From the NCBI GenBank assembly GCA_030429955.1, contig JAUIGO010000026.1, positions 1-38,680 on the forward strand: a stretch of 38,680 nucleotides of DNA, read 5' to 3'. Made by a program: the position numbers and the translations under genes. Source of the DNA: Bacteroidia bacterium. GTDB lineage: Bacteria; Bacteroidota; Bacteroidia; Flavobacteriales; Flavobacteriaceae. Below the pieces are notes generated by a model, which saw only the letters and a list, made by a program, of their open reading frames with translations, did no database searches and was not told the DNA's origin. Below are positions 1 to 8,597 of the stretch, piece after piece; position 1 is the first letter of the stretch; each line of letters opens with the position of its first letter.

Positions 1-1803
1 ATTTTGCCCCCTTTTAGTGCAAGAAAAATAATCCCAATGGGTATGTCTGATATTTTGTTTATAAAAGCAGCAAGTACTTCTGTCATTCCTGCTATTACAA
101 AGCAACTTAATGATTTAGCAATTGAACATCGTTCAGAATATGAAATAAGGTTTAATAGAAAGCGTGAATTTTATTTACAACCACTATCTGACTTACATTT
201 TAACCAAAAGTATGGTGTTTTTAATTCCAGTGGTCGCCCAGCAGACAAATCTGTGATGCTTGGCCTTGGTTTTATCGCTTTGTTTTTACTGCTTTTGGGT
301 TGTATTAATTTCATCAACTTAAATACAGCACAAGCAAATCAAAGAGCTAAAGAAATTGGGATTAGAAAAACATTAGGTAGTTCTAAAAAACAACTCGTTT
401 TTCAATTTCTTGGAGAAACATTTTTGCTTACAATTGCTGCTGCTGTAATTTCAGTAGTTTTAGCGTATTGGCTACTACAAGTATTCTCTGATTTTATTCC
501 TTCAGGATTAGAATTCTCATTGTTTAAAGATCCTTTGATAATTGGTTTTGCCATTGTACTGATCATCTTAGTAACGTTTTTGTCAGGTATGTATCCTGCT
601 TTGGTATTAACTCAATATCAACCAATTTCGGTGCTTAAAAACCAAATAATAAATACAACTGGAAAGCCAGCACTACGACGGTTTTTAACAGTATTTCAGT
701 TCTCTATTGCTCAAGTCTTTATCATTTCAACCATATTGGTTGCGAAACAAATTCATTTTATGATGAATAAGGATATGGGTTTTGAAACAGAAGCCATTGC
801 TAGTGTTAATTCACCTTGGTATAATGATAGTCATGACAAACGAGTTCGCTTTGAACAAGAGTTAAAGAAAATACCTGAACTATCTAAAATTGCTCGTGGT
901 GGAGATACTCCTGCTTCAAATAGTATGAGTTCTACTACAATTACTTACATAAAAGATAATAATGAAATACAGTCACCTTTACAAATGCTTAGAGGTGGAA
1001 AAGATTATATAGACTTATATGATATAGAACTATTGGCTGGTCGTGTGCATTTAAACGACACAATAAGAGAGTTAGTTGTAAATGAAACATTTATGAACAT
1101 TTTAGGTTATAATGAACCTGAAGAAATCATAGGCGAGCAAATTAAAATGAGTGAAAACATGTATCCTATAGTTGGAGTTGTTAAAGATTTTAATCAACGT
1201 TCATTAAAAGACCCAATCGAGCCACTTGCTTTAGTAGGAGATTGGGGAAATTCATCATATGGAGTAACACATTTTGCTTTTGCCAATAATGGCGACAATA
1301 GTATGTCTGAAACAATTTCAAAGATAGAGACCGCTTATAAGCAAATATACCCTGAGTCTGATTTTGAAATCAATTTTATGGATGAAACTGTTGAACAATT
1401 TTACAATCAAGAAAAAAGTTTGTCAAAGCTACTCAGTTGGGCCATGGGATTATCAGTTTTAATTAGTTGTCTTGGATTATTAGGACTTGTTATTTATACA
1501 ACAGAGCGTAGAACCAAAGAAATAGGTATTAGAAAAATTTTAGGAGCTAGTTTAAAACAACTCAATGTATTGCTTTGCAAAGAGTTCTTGCTATTGGTAG
1601 GTGTTGCATTTATCATTGCTGCTCCTTTAGCTTATTATGGTTTAAATAATTGGCTGCAAGACTTTGCATTTAAAACCAATTTAAGTTGGTGGATTTTCGC
1701 TTTAAGCGGATTAGGAATGGTATTAATAGCTTTGATTATTATGAGTGCCAGAACCGTTTCAACTGCTATGAAAAATCCAGTAAATAGTTTAAGAACTGAA
1801 TAA
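1..1803 (+). CDS. ABC transporter permease, MacB/FtsX type (5' end outside window)
   Basis: This is the membrane subunit of a MacB-like ABC exporter in the inner membrane. The reading frame is open from base 1, so the true start lies upstream and the first third of a typical ~800-residue Bacteroidota permease is missing. Two FtsX-type membrane modules are visible. The first has a helix near bases 255-320, then the cytoplasmic coupling motif AKEIGIRKTLGSS, then two more helices. The second, near bases 1430-1800, repeats the pattern with TKEIGIRKILGAS. Between them is a periplasmic MacB_PCD-like region (about bases 760-1400). The ATPase follows after 12 bases and a TolC-like channel after that, so the set is a tripartite exporter operon; an adaptor gene would be expected upstream. 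The substrate cannot be read from the sequence. Confidence 0.9.
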   Translation: MLPPFSARKIIPMGMSDILFIKAASTSVIPAITKQLNDLAIEHRSEYEIRFNRKREFYLQPLSDLHFNQKYGVFNSSGRPADKSVMLGLGFIALFLLLLGCINFINLNTAQANQRAKEIGIRKTLGSSKKQLVFQFLGETFLLTIAAAVISVVLAYWLLQVFSDFIPSGLEFSLFKDPLIIGFAIVLIILVTFLSGMYPALVLTQYQPISVLKNQIINTTGKPALRRFLTVFQFSIAQVFIISTILVAKQIHFMMNKDMGFETEAIASVNSPWYNDSHDKRVRFEQELKKIPELSKIARGGDTPASNSMSSTTITYIKDNNEIQSPLQMLRGGKDYIDLYDIELLAGRVHLNDTIRELVVNETFMNILGYNEPEEIIGEQIKMSENMYPIVGVVKDFNQRSLKDPIEPLALVGDWGNSSYGVTHFAFANNGDNSMSETISKIETAYKQIYPESDFEINFMDETVEQFYNQEKSLSKLLSWAMGLSVLISCLGLLGLVIYTTERRTKEIGIRKILGASLKQLNVLLCKEFLLLVGVAFIIAAPLAYYGLNNWLQDFAFKTNLSWWIFALSGLGMVLIALIIMSARTVSTAMKNPVNSLRTE

Positions 1804-1815
1804 TAAGAACAAAAC

Positions 1816-2490
1816 ATGTTATTACAATTAGAAGGTATATTTAAATGGGTAAACACAGGAGGAAGGAGAATTTTCTTGCTAAAAGATATTGATCTTGAAG
1901 TTGAAGAAGGCGAGTTCATCTCCATAATGGGACCATCTGGTTCAGGAAAATCAACATTATTAAACGTTATCGGAATGTTGGATGGTTTTAATGAAGGTGA
2001 ATATAATTTCCTTAACGAACCTGTTCATCAGCTTAAAGAAAAGCATCGCGCCAATCTGTATAAAGAATATATAGGATTTGTGTTTCAAGCTTATCATCTA
2101 ATTGATGATCTCACAGTCTATGAAAATATTGAAACACCTTTGTTGTACAAAAAAATGAAATCATCTGAGCGCAAAGCCTTAGTAGCAGATATGTTAGATC
2201 GCTTTAACATTGTTGGGAAAAAAGATTTATTTCCTTCTCAATTAAGTGGTGGACAGCAACAATTAGTTGGTATAGCCAGAGCATTAATTTCTAAACCAAA
2301 ACTAATTTTAGCAGATGAGCCAACAGGAAATTTAAATTCAAAACAAAGCCTTGAAATTATGGAGCTATTTAAACAACTTAATGAAGAAGGTGTTACCATA
2401 ATTCAAGCAACACACTCTGAAACTAATGCAAGTTACGGAAAGCGAACCATTCATCTTTTAGATGGTGCTCGTGATGATTATAACAAATAA
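1816..2490 (+). CDS. ABC transporter ATP-binding protein (LolD/MacB type)
   Basis: This is the ATPase that powers the permease just upstream. At 224 residues it is the usual length for a stand-alone LolD/MacB-type nucleotide-binding subunit. It has Walker A GPSGSGKS (39-46), Q-loop Gln91 in FVFQAYHL, signature LSGGQ (143-147), Walker B LILADE (163-168) and H-loop His200 in QATHSE. The signature is followed by QQQLVGIARAL where this family usually has QQQRVAIARAL, so the Arg is replaced by Leu; this is mild and probably tolerated. It sits 12 bases after the permease and 10 bases before the TolC start, so the three are likely one transcript. Family membership is certain; export of a lipoprotein, peptide or drug is open. 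Confidence 0.92.
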   Translation: MLLQLEGIFKWVNTGGRRIFLLKDIDLEVEEGEFISIMGPSGSGKSTLLNVIGMLDGFNEGEYNFLNEPVHQLKEKHRANLYKEYIGFVFQAYHLIDDLTVYENIETPLLYKKMKSSERKALVADMLDRFNIVGKKDLFPSQLSGGQQQLVGIARALISKPKLILADEPTGNLNSKQSLEIMELFKQLNEEGVTIIQATHSETNASYGKRTIHLLDGARDDYNK

Positions 2491-2500
2491 AACAAACCAA

Positions 2501-3916
2501 ATGCGAAACATATATATATTCATAATAGCTATAGTTGTTCAGACGTTTTCTGTGTCAGGACAATCAAATAATCCTACTTACAATTTACAGGAATGTATTG
2601 ATATAGCTTTACTAAATAATCTTGACTTAAAATCTGCAGAGCTTCGTGCCGAATCGGCAAACATTAATTTTAAGCAAAGCAAAAATGCGTTATTGCCTAG
2701 ACTGAACGGAAATTATAACATTGGGAAAACCAATGGTAGAAGTATTGATCCTTTTACCAATAGTTACATCAATGAAGAGTTGACCTTTTCAAATGCTGGA
2801 TTGAACTTAGGTGCCACTGTTTTTAATGGTTTTCAGTTAATCAATAGATGGAAGCAGCAAAAGTTGAATATGCAAGCTTCGGAAATGGAAAAGGAAGATG
2901 CTAAGTATAATTTAATTTTAAATGTAACGCTTGCTTATTTACAAGTGATGAATACCAAGGATTTGTATGTTTTGGCTCAAAACAGGATGGAAAACACCAA
3001 CGAACAGCTGAATCGTTTAAAATCAATGTTTGAAGAAGAAATGGCAAACCCTTCAGATTATAGAGATTTCCAAGGACTAAAAGCCAATGATGAAGCCAAT
3101 TTGGTGAGCTCAAAAAACAACTATGAAGACGCCAAATTAAACCTAATGTCACTTTTAAATACTGATGCTGATTTTGATATTGCTACAATTGATATGTCAG
3201 TTGATTTAAACATCTACTCTGAATCTTTTAAAGATATTTATGCACAGGCTTTAGAGAATATGGCCATTGTTAAGGCAAGTGAATATAGGTTGCAAGCAGC
3301 TGAAAAAGGTGTGTCAGTAGCCAAATCTTTATATGTTCCTGAAATATCACTGTTTGCTAACCTTGGAACAAACTATTCAAGTGCGGCACGTATTTTTAAT
3401 GAAACTGGAACTAACATTGTTGAAACAGGTGATTTTGTAACTGTTGGAGGGCAAGATTATCAAGTTATGAGTGAACAAACTAGTTTTACTCCTGAAGATA
3501 TTTCTTATAAGGATCAATTTGAAAATAACTTAAATAGCTCGGCTGGAATTTCAGTGAGCGTTCCAATATTTAACGGCTTTAACGCCAAAAACAGTGTCGC
3601 TTTAGAAAAGATTAGAAAGGAAGAAGCCACTATTGAATTAGAGCGCATAAAACTGCAACTTCGTACTGCCATTGAGCAAACATACAAAGACATGATTGCT
3701 GCTTATGATCGATTTGAGCTGTTAAAACAACAAGCTGAAGCTTATGAAGAATCTATGCGCATCAACGAGGTAAGATTTGTAAATGGTGTGAATAATAGTG
3801 TGGATTATATTATTAGCAAAAATAATCTTGAGAATGCACGTATTAACTTGAATAACGTTAAATATGAATATCTGCTTAGAGTAAAATTACTTGAGTATTA
3901 TAAGGGAAAAATTTAG
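2501..3916 (+). CDS. TolC family outer-membrane efflux protein
   Basis: This is an outer-membrane channel that would complete the exporter encoded just upstream. I start it at the ATG at 2501 rather than the in-frame codon at 2462, because the protein then opens with a clean signal peptide (MRNIYIFIIAIVVQTFSVSG, cut near SGQS) and does not overlap the ATPase gene. The mature part begins YNLQECIDIALLNNLDLKSA, the usual opening of Bacteroidota TolC homologues. Two long helical coiled-coil repeats follow, with the conserved strand-like NIGKTNGRSIDPFTN segment and the later VPIFNGF motif. Length is 471 residues, normal for the family. The 3' end overlaps the convergent CotH-like gene by 4 bases. 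Confidence 0.9.
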   Translation: MRNIYIFIIAIVVQTFSVSGQSNNPTYNLQECIDIALLNNLDLKSAELRAESANINFKQSKNALLPRLNGNYNIGKTNGRSIDPFTNSYINEELTFSNAGLNLGATVFNGFQLINRWKQQKLNMQASEMEKEDAKYNLILNVTLAYLQVMNTKDLYVLAQNRMENTNEQLNRLKSMFEEEMANPSDYRDFQGLKANDEANLVSSKNNYEDAKLNLMSLLNTDADFDIATIDMSVDLNIYSESFKDIYAQALENMAIVKASEYRLQAAEKGVSVAKSLYVPEISLFANLGTNYSSAARIFNETGTNIVETGDFVTVGGQDYQVMSEQTSFTPEDISYKDQFENNLNSSAGISVSVPIFNGFNAKNSVALEKIRKEEATIELERIKLQLRTAIEQTYKDMIAAYDRFELLKQQAEAYEESMRINEVRFVNGVNNSVDYIISKNNLENARINLNNVKYEYLLRVKLLEYYKGKI

Positions 3917-4971
3917 CTCCTTAAATTATCTAAAATCTCTGACTTAAATTGGCTGTCATTCATAATGATATTAAAAAAGTCTTGAATAAAGCTCTTTGCA
4001 TTTTCAAATTCACTCTCGTTATCAAATTGTGGTTTTAAATTCTCTATCATTTGAAGTATTTCAGTTCTTTTGCCAATGTATTCTTGGCGAACTTGCTCTA
4101 TGAGTTCTGAACTACGTTTAAAACCTCTGTACATTCTTTGTGTAACTGATGTCATTCGGGTTTGACTGCTTAAAGTTTCAGAAACTGTTGAATAACTAGC
4201 ATTTACCAAGCCTGACATATCAAAATCATAAGGTATTGGGAAGATGTCCTTGTCAACATAAAGCAGCGTCGCGTTATGCTGTTCTAAGTTTGAGAAATCT
4301 GTATTACCAATCATAAACTGGAAAAACTCACAACGAATCGAATTCAATTGCTCTTGAGCCAAAGGATGAATAGAACGTTCTACAACTTTACCATCAAATT
4401 GCTTAGCAATTTTTTTATCATCTTCTACTAAAAAGGCTTTTACATTATGTGTTTTATCATTTCTGCCTCTAGGTTCAGTTAATTCAAGGTTTACGAGTCT
4501 TGTATTAAAGTGATATGGAGAGATTATTTCATAAAATTTATAGGCTAAATACTCTTTTAAAACATTGTCATTTCCGTCTTTCTGCAATAAGCAAGGAACT
4601 ACCATTTTTAGTTTTTTGTGTCCATCAAACTTGGTGTCCTTATAATCTTTCTTTTTAATACTGATTTTTATAGGAACAAAATAGCAGTTGTTTCGTCTGA
4701 AATTTCCGCGTGCTCTTAAATCAATATTTAAAGACGTCCAAGAGCCATCATCATTTTGGTATGATAATTCTGAAGCTATGTAAGTACTGTCATTAGTCTC
4801 TTTTTTTAATTCCTTGTTCGAATATTTAAACTTTACAGAAAGTAAACTTTGCTCATCAAACAACCCTAAATCTGATTTATTAGACTCAGATTCCGCAGAG
4901 TTTTGAGCATTAAAAGGAGTGGGAAGGCTAATTAGAAAGATAAGGAGAAACCAAATTATTTGCTTATTCAT
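3913..4971 (-). CDS. Secreted CotH-like (atypical kinase fold) protein
   Basis: A 352-residue protein with an N-terminal signal peptide (hydrophobic 5-20, cut near FNAQ), so it is probably periplasmic or surface-exposed. I do not recognise a named gene, but the motif order resembles the CotH kinase family (PF08757): RARGN (86-90), KKLKMVVPCLLQKD (119-132) followed by LKEYLAYKFYEII (138-150) like the CotH 'LRE-LAYE' helix, then GNTDFSNLEQHN (222-233) and IPYDFDMSG (246-254), corresponding to the CotH 'D..NW' and 'WDLD' segments that hold the metal-binding Asp. CotH proteins in spores phosphorylate coat proteins; whether this relative is active is unknown. A good promoter precedes it, and it is divergent from the bestrophin-like gene. 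Family assignment is moderate. Confidence 0.6.
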   Translation of the reverse strand: MNKQIIWFLLIFLISLPTPFNAQNSAESESNKSDLGLFDEQSLLSVKFKYSNKELKKETNDSTYIASELSYQNDDGSWTSLNIDLRARGNFRRNNCYFVPIKISIKKKDYKDTKFDGHKKLKMVVPCLLQKDGNDNVLKEYLAYKFYEIISPYHFNTRLVNLELTEPRGRNDKTHNVKAFLVEDDKKIAKQFDGKVVERSIHPLAQEQLNSIRCEFFQFMIGNTDFSNLEQHNATLLYVDKDIFPIPYDFDMSGLVNASYSTVSETLSSQTRMTSVTQRMYRGFKRSSELIEQVRQEYIGKRTEILQMIENLKPQFDNESEFENAKSFIQDFFNIIMNDSQFKSEILDNLRS

Positions 4972-4990
4972 AATATTGTTTCTATTTTAA

Positions 4991-5019
4991 CAAATATAAT
5001 AATTTATATTCCTTAACAA
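4991..5019 (-). promoter_or_regulatory. Bacteroidota-type promoter for the CotH-like gene
   Basis: On the minus strand a -33 TTG (5019-5017) and a perfect -7 TATATTTG (4998-4991) are separated by 18 bases. This fits the Bacteroidota primary-sigma consensus TTG-N17-23-TAnnTTTG. The start codon is at 4971, giving a leader of roughly 13 bases. The -33 element overlaps the ATG of the divergent bestrophin-like gene at 5019. Confidence 0.6.
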
Positions 5020-5756
5020 TGAACCAATATGTTGCGATAATTAATTATCGAACTTTAGTTGCCATTTCAATATCTATCATAACTCCCATAATTGCCTATA
5101 AATACAACATAAACTATAATATTGACTTAACGTTAATAAGTATAGCTATTGTGTTTCCTTTGGTTTTTACTATTAGAAGTTCCTTTAGAAGACGTGAAAA
5201 AGCTTTGGAACACTTGAGCCAGTTTAGAGGTTCTGTTAAAACCGTTCATTACTTTTTTTTAGGAGCAACGGGCTTAAGTCAAGAAAAACAAGCCGAAATA
5301 GATTCAATTTTAGAAGAAATTAGTGAAAAAGTAATGGATCATCTCAGAAACTACGACCATAATACTGAAAATCTGGACGCTGTGACTAACAAAGTATATC
5401 TTTTTATTATGCAGAATAAAGATGTGCTTTCAAAAAGCGTCAAAGACAAAGTGACCAGGTTTATGTTTGATATGCATGAAGCCATTGAAAATTTACTGGC
5501 TATACATACACATCGTACACCCATAAGTTTAAAGGCTTACTGCCTTATATTTATTTATATTTTTCCATTAATATACGCACCAACTATTATAAACAAAGTA
5601 GGGGTAGAGACCACCATCTGGATTACTTATTTCGTGGTTATATTAACTCAGTTTATACTAATTTCTTTATACAATATTCAAGATCACATGGAATATCCTT
5701 TTGATGAAGAAGGCTTGGACGATATTAACTTGAAGAATTTTAAGATTAATAGATAG
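5019..5756 (+). CDS. Bestrophin-like (UPF0187/RFP-TM) membrane protein
   Basis: A 245-residue membrane protein. Hydrophobic segments lie at about 12-27, 36-52, 172-192 and 197-218, with a long charged helical middle (about 55-165). The C-terminal part runs through LYNIQDHMEYPFDEEGLDD, which resembles the 'EDPFG.D..DL' calcium-clasp stretch that follows the last helix of bestrophin chloride channels; layout and length also fit bacterial bestrophin homologues. The family forms pentameric anion or cation channels. I infer an inner-membrane channel; ion and gating are unknown. Divergent from the CotH-like gene (47 bases apart), and its stop lies 3 bases from the stop of the convergent methyltransferase gene. 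Confidence 0.55.
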   Translation: MNQYVAIINYRTLVAISISIITPIIAYKYNINYNIDLTLISIAIVFPLVFTIRSSFRRREKALEHLSQFRGSVKTVHYFFLGATGLSQEKQAEIDSILEEISEKVMDHLRNYDHNTENLDAVTNKVYLFIMQNKDVLSKSVKDKVTRFMFDMHEAIENLLAIHTHRTPISLKAYCLIFIYIFPLIYAPTIINKVGVETTIWITYFVVILTQFILISLYNIQDHMEYPFDEEGLDDINLKNFKINR

Positions 5757-5759
5757 AAT

Positions 5760-6947
5760 TTATTTTCTTATTTGTTCAGTGACAATAACAATCTTTTCAT
5801 TGTTTACATTGGTAGTGAAAAACAAAAACGAATCACCACCATCTTTAATGTTGAATTTCGTTCTAATTTTAGCCACTGTTTCAGGAAAATTCCTCGTAGT
5901 GATATTAGCTTTGGTTTTTGAAAATTGCTTGGCAATCACCTTTTTTGAGTAAGGCAAAACGTCTATAACCTTAAAACGCCTTCCAGGAAATTCAATCTCC
6001 TTTTCTGAGGTATATAAATGAGAGTGTTTATGCAATTTAAAGAGCTTTAATGCACTTGAAATTGTGTTAAAAGCTCCAGCTTTCATAATAGCACTATTAG
6101 GCTCGTATAAATAGTTTTTTGGTAAGTTGTAACTAGGCTCTGAGTGCTTTTCTTCTGATATTCTAAAATTAAATACTTGATGGTTATTTTCAACGAGATT
6201 AATGGTTTTTATGGTAACATCATTTTCAAAATTGGCTTCAAGCAGAAACAGTAGTTCCTTAACATCATTATCAACAGCAACCACATGAATGTCTTTAACC
6301 CATTTCAATTCACTTAATCCAATGGAAATATCAAGCATTGGCGAAGCCTTGATTAATATTGTTTTTGAATGCTTAAATAGTAAGTCTAAATGCTCCGTGA
6401 CATCAGGCAAGCAATCTTTTAAATAGAAGACCTTGCCTTTGCTGTCGTGACGCCTAGAAGGGTCTATATAAATACAATTAAAAACAGCATCAGAATTCTT
6501 TAAATAATGAATACCATCAATAGTAACAGTGCTTATTTGATTAACTTCAAGTGTTTTAAAATTATGCGCGACTATTTCTGAAAGATTTGCATCCAGTTCA
6601 CAATGTATAACATCTTTAAATTGTTTTGAAAAATAAAACGCATCGACTCCAAAACCTCCTGTTAAGTCAATTATTGAGTTGCCTTTGACTAATGTTGATT
6701 TATATTGAGCTGTTATTTCAGAGGAGGTTTGCTCAATATTTAGTTTGTTTGGGTAGTAAATATTTTCAGTAATGTACCAAGTAGGAAGTTTGTTTTTGCA
6801 CTTTTTTTTGGCTTCAATTTGCTCTACCAATTCTTTAATGTCAACATTTCCAAAATCAGTTTTGCTTAGTAATAAAGAAACAATATCAGCATCTAAATTA
6901 TCATTTATAAATTTTTGATTTACAGTATTTAAAATATGTTTATTCAA
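5760..6947 (-). CDS. Class I SAM-dependent methyltransferase, THUMP-like (PG_1098 family)
   Basis: A 395-residue cytoplasmic protein of the Bacteroidota PG_1098-type family. The N-terminal ~85 residues form a helical region. The Rossmann methyltransferase core follows, with SAM motif I IIDLTGGFGVDAF (92-104), acidic loop HCELDAN (115-121) and motif IV IDPSRRHD (161-168). The C-terminal part (about 270-395) corresponds to the ferredoxin-like and THUMP-like domains seen in this family, which suggests RNA as substrate. It is last in the minus-strand operon and starts 7 bases after the AI-2E-type gene. The target nucleotide is not known to me. The family assignment is firm; the substrate is inference. 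Confidence 0.82.
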   Translation of the reverse strand: MNKHILNTVNQKFINDNLDADIVSLLLSKTDFGNVDIKELVEQIEAKKKCKNKLPTWYITENIYYPNKLNIEQTSSEITAQYKSTLVKGNSIIDLTGGFGVDAFYFSKQFKDVIHCELDANLSEIVAHNFKTLEVNQISTVTIDGIHYLKNSDAVFNCIYIDPSRRHDSKGKVFYLKDCLPDVTEHLDLLFKHSKTILIKASPMLDISIGLSELKWVKDIHVVAVDNDVKELLFLLEANFENDVTIKTINLVENNHQVFNFRISEEKHSEPSYNLPKNYLYEPNSAIMKAGAFNTISSALKLFKLHKHSHLYTSEKEIEFPGRRFKVIDVLPYSKKVIAKQFSKTKANITTRNFPETVAKIRTKFNIKDGGDSFLFFTTNVNNEKIVIVTEQIRK

Positions 6948-6954
6948 TGTAAAA

Positions 6955-8043
6955 CTATAAGTCTTTTGTAAGTCGTTTTACAATTTTATTTTCAGCTAGA
7001 AATTCCTTCAAAATAACTTTTATGGCTGTATAAGCTGGAATAGCAACTATCAATCCAACAACGCCAAATAAAATGCCTGCAATTAGAATGACCAAGAAAA
7101 TTTCTAAAGGATGTGATTTTACACTTTTAGAGAAAATAAAAGGCTGACTAAAGAAATTATCGACCAACTGACCAATAAGAAATACGATAAATACCCAAAA
7201 GGTTTTAGGTAGAATGACATCACTAAAACTTGCTCCTAAATTGCTTGTCATGGTAAGTGCTAGCATTAAAAAGCCACCAACTAATGGCCCAACATAAGGA
7301 ATGAGATTAAGCAAAGCACATAAAAATGCAATAACAATGGCGTTTTCAACACCAATAATGAGTAGTCCTATGGTGTAAATGACGAATAAGATGAGTATTT
7401 GAAAAATAAGACCAACAAAATAACGAGATAATAAATCCTTGATTTTTATTGAAGAATTTTTCCAACGTGATTCCTTTTCATCTGGAACAAAGGTTAGCAT
7501 TCCTGTTTCAAATAGCTTACTGTCCTTTAGGAAAAAGAAGGAAATAAACAACACTGAAAACAACCCAACGCTAAAGCTGCCAAGTCCACTAATAAACGAA
7601 TTAAAAAAGTTTGGAATGATGGAGTAATCTAATTTTGACAGAAGTTCAGACTCTTTTATAGATTTTTCAACATCAATATTATTAAACTCAAAATAGTCAA
7701 CAGCTTGAGTATATAAATTTTCAATATTGGCTTGCAATTGGTCAATATCTAACAAGGCTAAATTTTGTCCTTGCTTTGTAATAAGAGGAATAAACAAACC
7801 AACCAAACCAATAAAGAGTCCTATAAATACAGCCATGGTAACAACTACTGCAACTGTATTGTTAAATTTTAGTTTTCGTCTTAAAAACAGCACAATAGGT
7901 CTTCCTACAAGTGATATAACTGCTGCAATGGCTATATAGACAATAACAGCTTGAATTTTATATAAAAAGTAGAGTAGTAGCGCAATGCCAAGTACAATAG
8001 CAAGAGCTTTTAAGATTCCGTTAGTAATGGCTTTTGAATTCAT
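6955..8043 (-). CDS. AI-2E family transporter (PerM/YdiK-like permease)
   Basis: A 362-residue inner-membrane protein of the AI-2E transporter family. The profile is typical: paired helices at the N-terminus (about 11-52), a third near 63-88, an extracytoplasmic amphipathic stretch (about 90-145), then a block of helices from about 150 to 345 with the family signature region ALLNLIPYVGPLVGG (about 241-255) and the terminal IAIPAYTAIKVILKEF. Members export autoinducer-2 or, more often, have unknown substrates or act as ion/H+ antiporters, so a specific substrate should not be assumed. It sits 21 bases after the TrmH-family gene and 7 before the methyltransferase, so it is an operon member. Confidence 0.88.
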   Translation of the reverse strand: MNSKAITNGILKALAIVLGIALLLYFLYKIQAVIVYIAIAAVISLVGRPIVLFLRRKLKFNNTVAVVVTMAVFIGLFIGLVGLFIPLITKQGQNLALLDIDQLQANIENLYTQAVDYFEFNNIDVEKSIKESELLSKLDYSIIPNFFNSFISGLGSFSVGLFSVLFISFFFLKDSKLFETGMLTFVPDEKESRWKNSSIKIKDLLSRYFVGLIFQILILFVIYTIGLLIIGVENAIVIAFLCALLNLIPYVGPLVGGFLMLALTMTSNLGASFSDVILPKTFWVFIVFLIGQLVDNFFSQPFIFSKSVKSHPLEIFLVILIAGILFGVVGLIVAIPAYTAIKVILKEFLAENKIVKRLTKDL

Positions 8044-8064
8044 ATCGTAAAGATATAAAACAGA

Positions 8065-8565
8065 TTATATTAATTGCTTGGTAATTTCATAAAGAGCAAT
8101 ATTTGTTGCTTGAACAACATTCATGCTACTGTTTTGTCCATACATTGGTATGTGAATTATGGCATCACACAATTTTAAGACATCGTCTGAAACACCAAAA
8201 TTCTCGTCACCAACAATAAGTGCAATAGGTTGTTTATTTGGAAAGCCGAAGTTATGAATGGATTCACTTATAGAAGTAATTTCTAAAGCAACACAGTAGT
8301 AATTGTTGCTCTTTAACTCTGCGACAACATCTATAACATGTTCTCGAGTTTGGTAGTTGACAACATTTTCAGTGGCTCTGGACGTCTTCGTCATTTTTCT
8401 ACCTAATGGAATGTAAGAACCACAAAGGATAAGCTCTTTTACGCCAAAAGCATCACAGATTCTAAACAAACTACCAAGGTTTGGTGCATTGGTGACATTA
8501 TCACAAACCACTGTAATTGGAAATGTTCTTTGTTGGAAGTTGGTATTGTAGTGGTTAAGTTGCAA
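8065..8565 (-). CDS. TrmH/SpoU-family RNA 2'-O-methyltransferase
   Basis: A short (166 residues) SPOUT-class methyltransferase that would put a 2'-O-methyl group on RNA ribose using SAM. All three SpoU motifs are visible: motif 1 NAPNLGSLFRICDAFG (26-41) with the conserved Asn and catalytic Arg, motif 2 ALIVGDENFGVS, and motif 3 IPMYGQNSSMNVVQATNIALYE near the C-terminus, which forms the SAM-binding knot. There is no N-terminal L30e-like substrate-binding domain, so it resembles the minimal TrmL-like architecture rather than RlmB. The target (tRNA or rRNA) cannot be told. Neighbours include rsmE and tsaD, consistent with a translation-related cluster. Confidence 0.88.
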   Translation of the reverse strand: MQLNHYNTNFQQRTFPITVVCDNVTNAPNLGSLFRICDAFGVKELILCGSYIPLGRKMTKTSRATENVVNYQTREHVIDVVAELKSNNYYCVALEITSISESIHNFGFPNKQPIALIVGDENFGVSDDVLKLCDAIIHIPMYGQNSSMNVVQATNIALYEITKQLI

Positions 8566-8597
8566 AAGAATGACGATTTTTGATTTACGAATGTAGA

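Noticed and set aside
8044-8064. Small hairpin ATATC-GTAAA-GATAT between the TrmH and AI-2E-type genes
   Set aside because: Five mostly A-T pairs, likely chance in AT-rich DNA, and the two genes appear to be in one operon.
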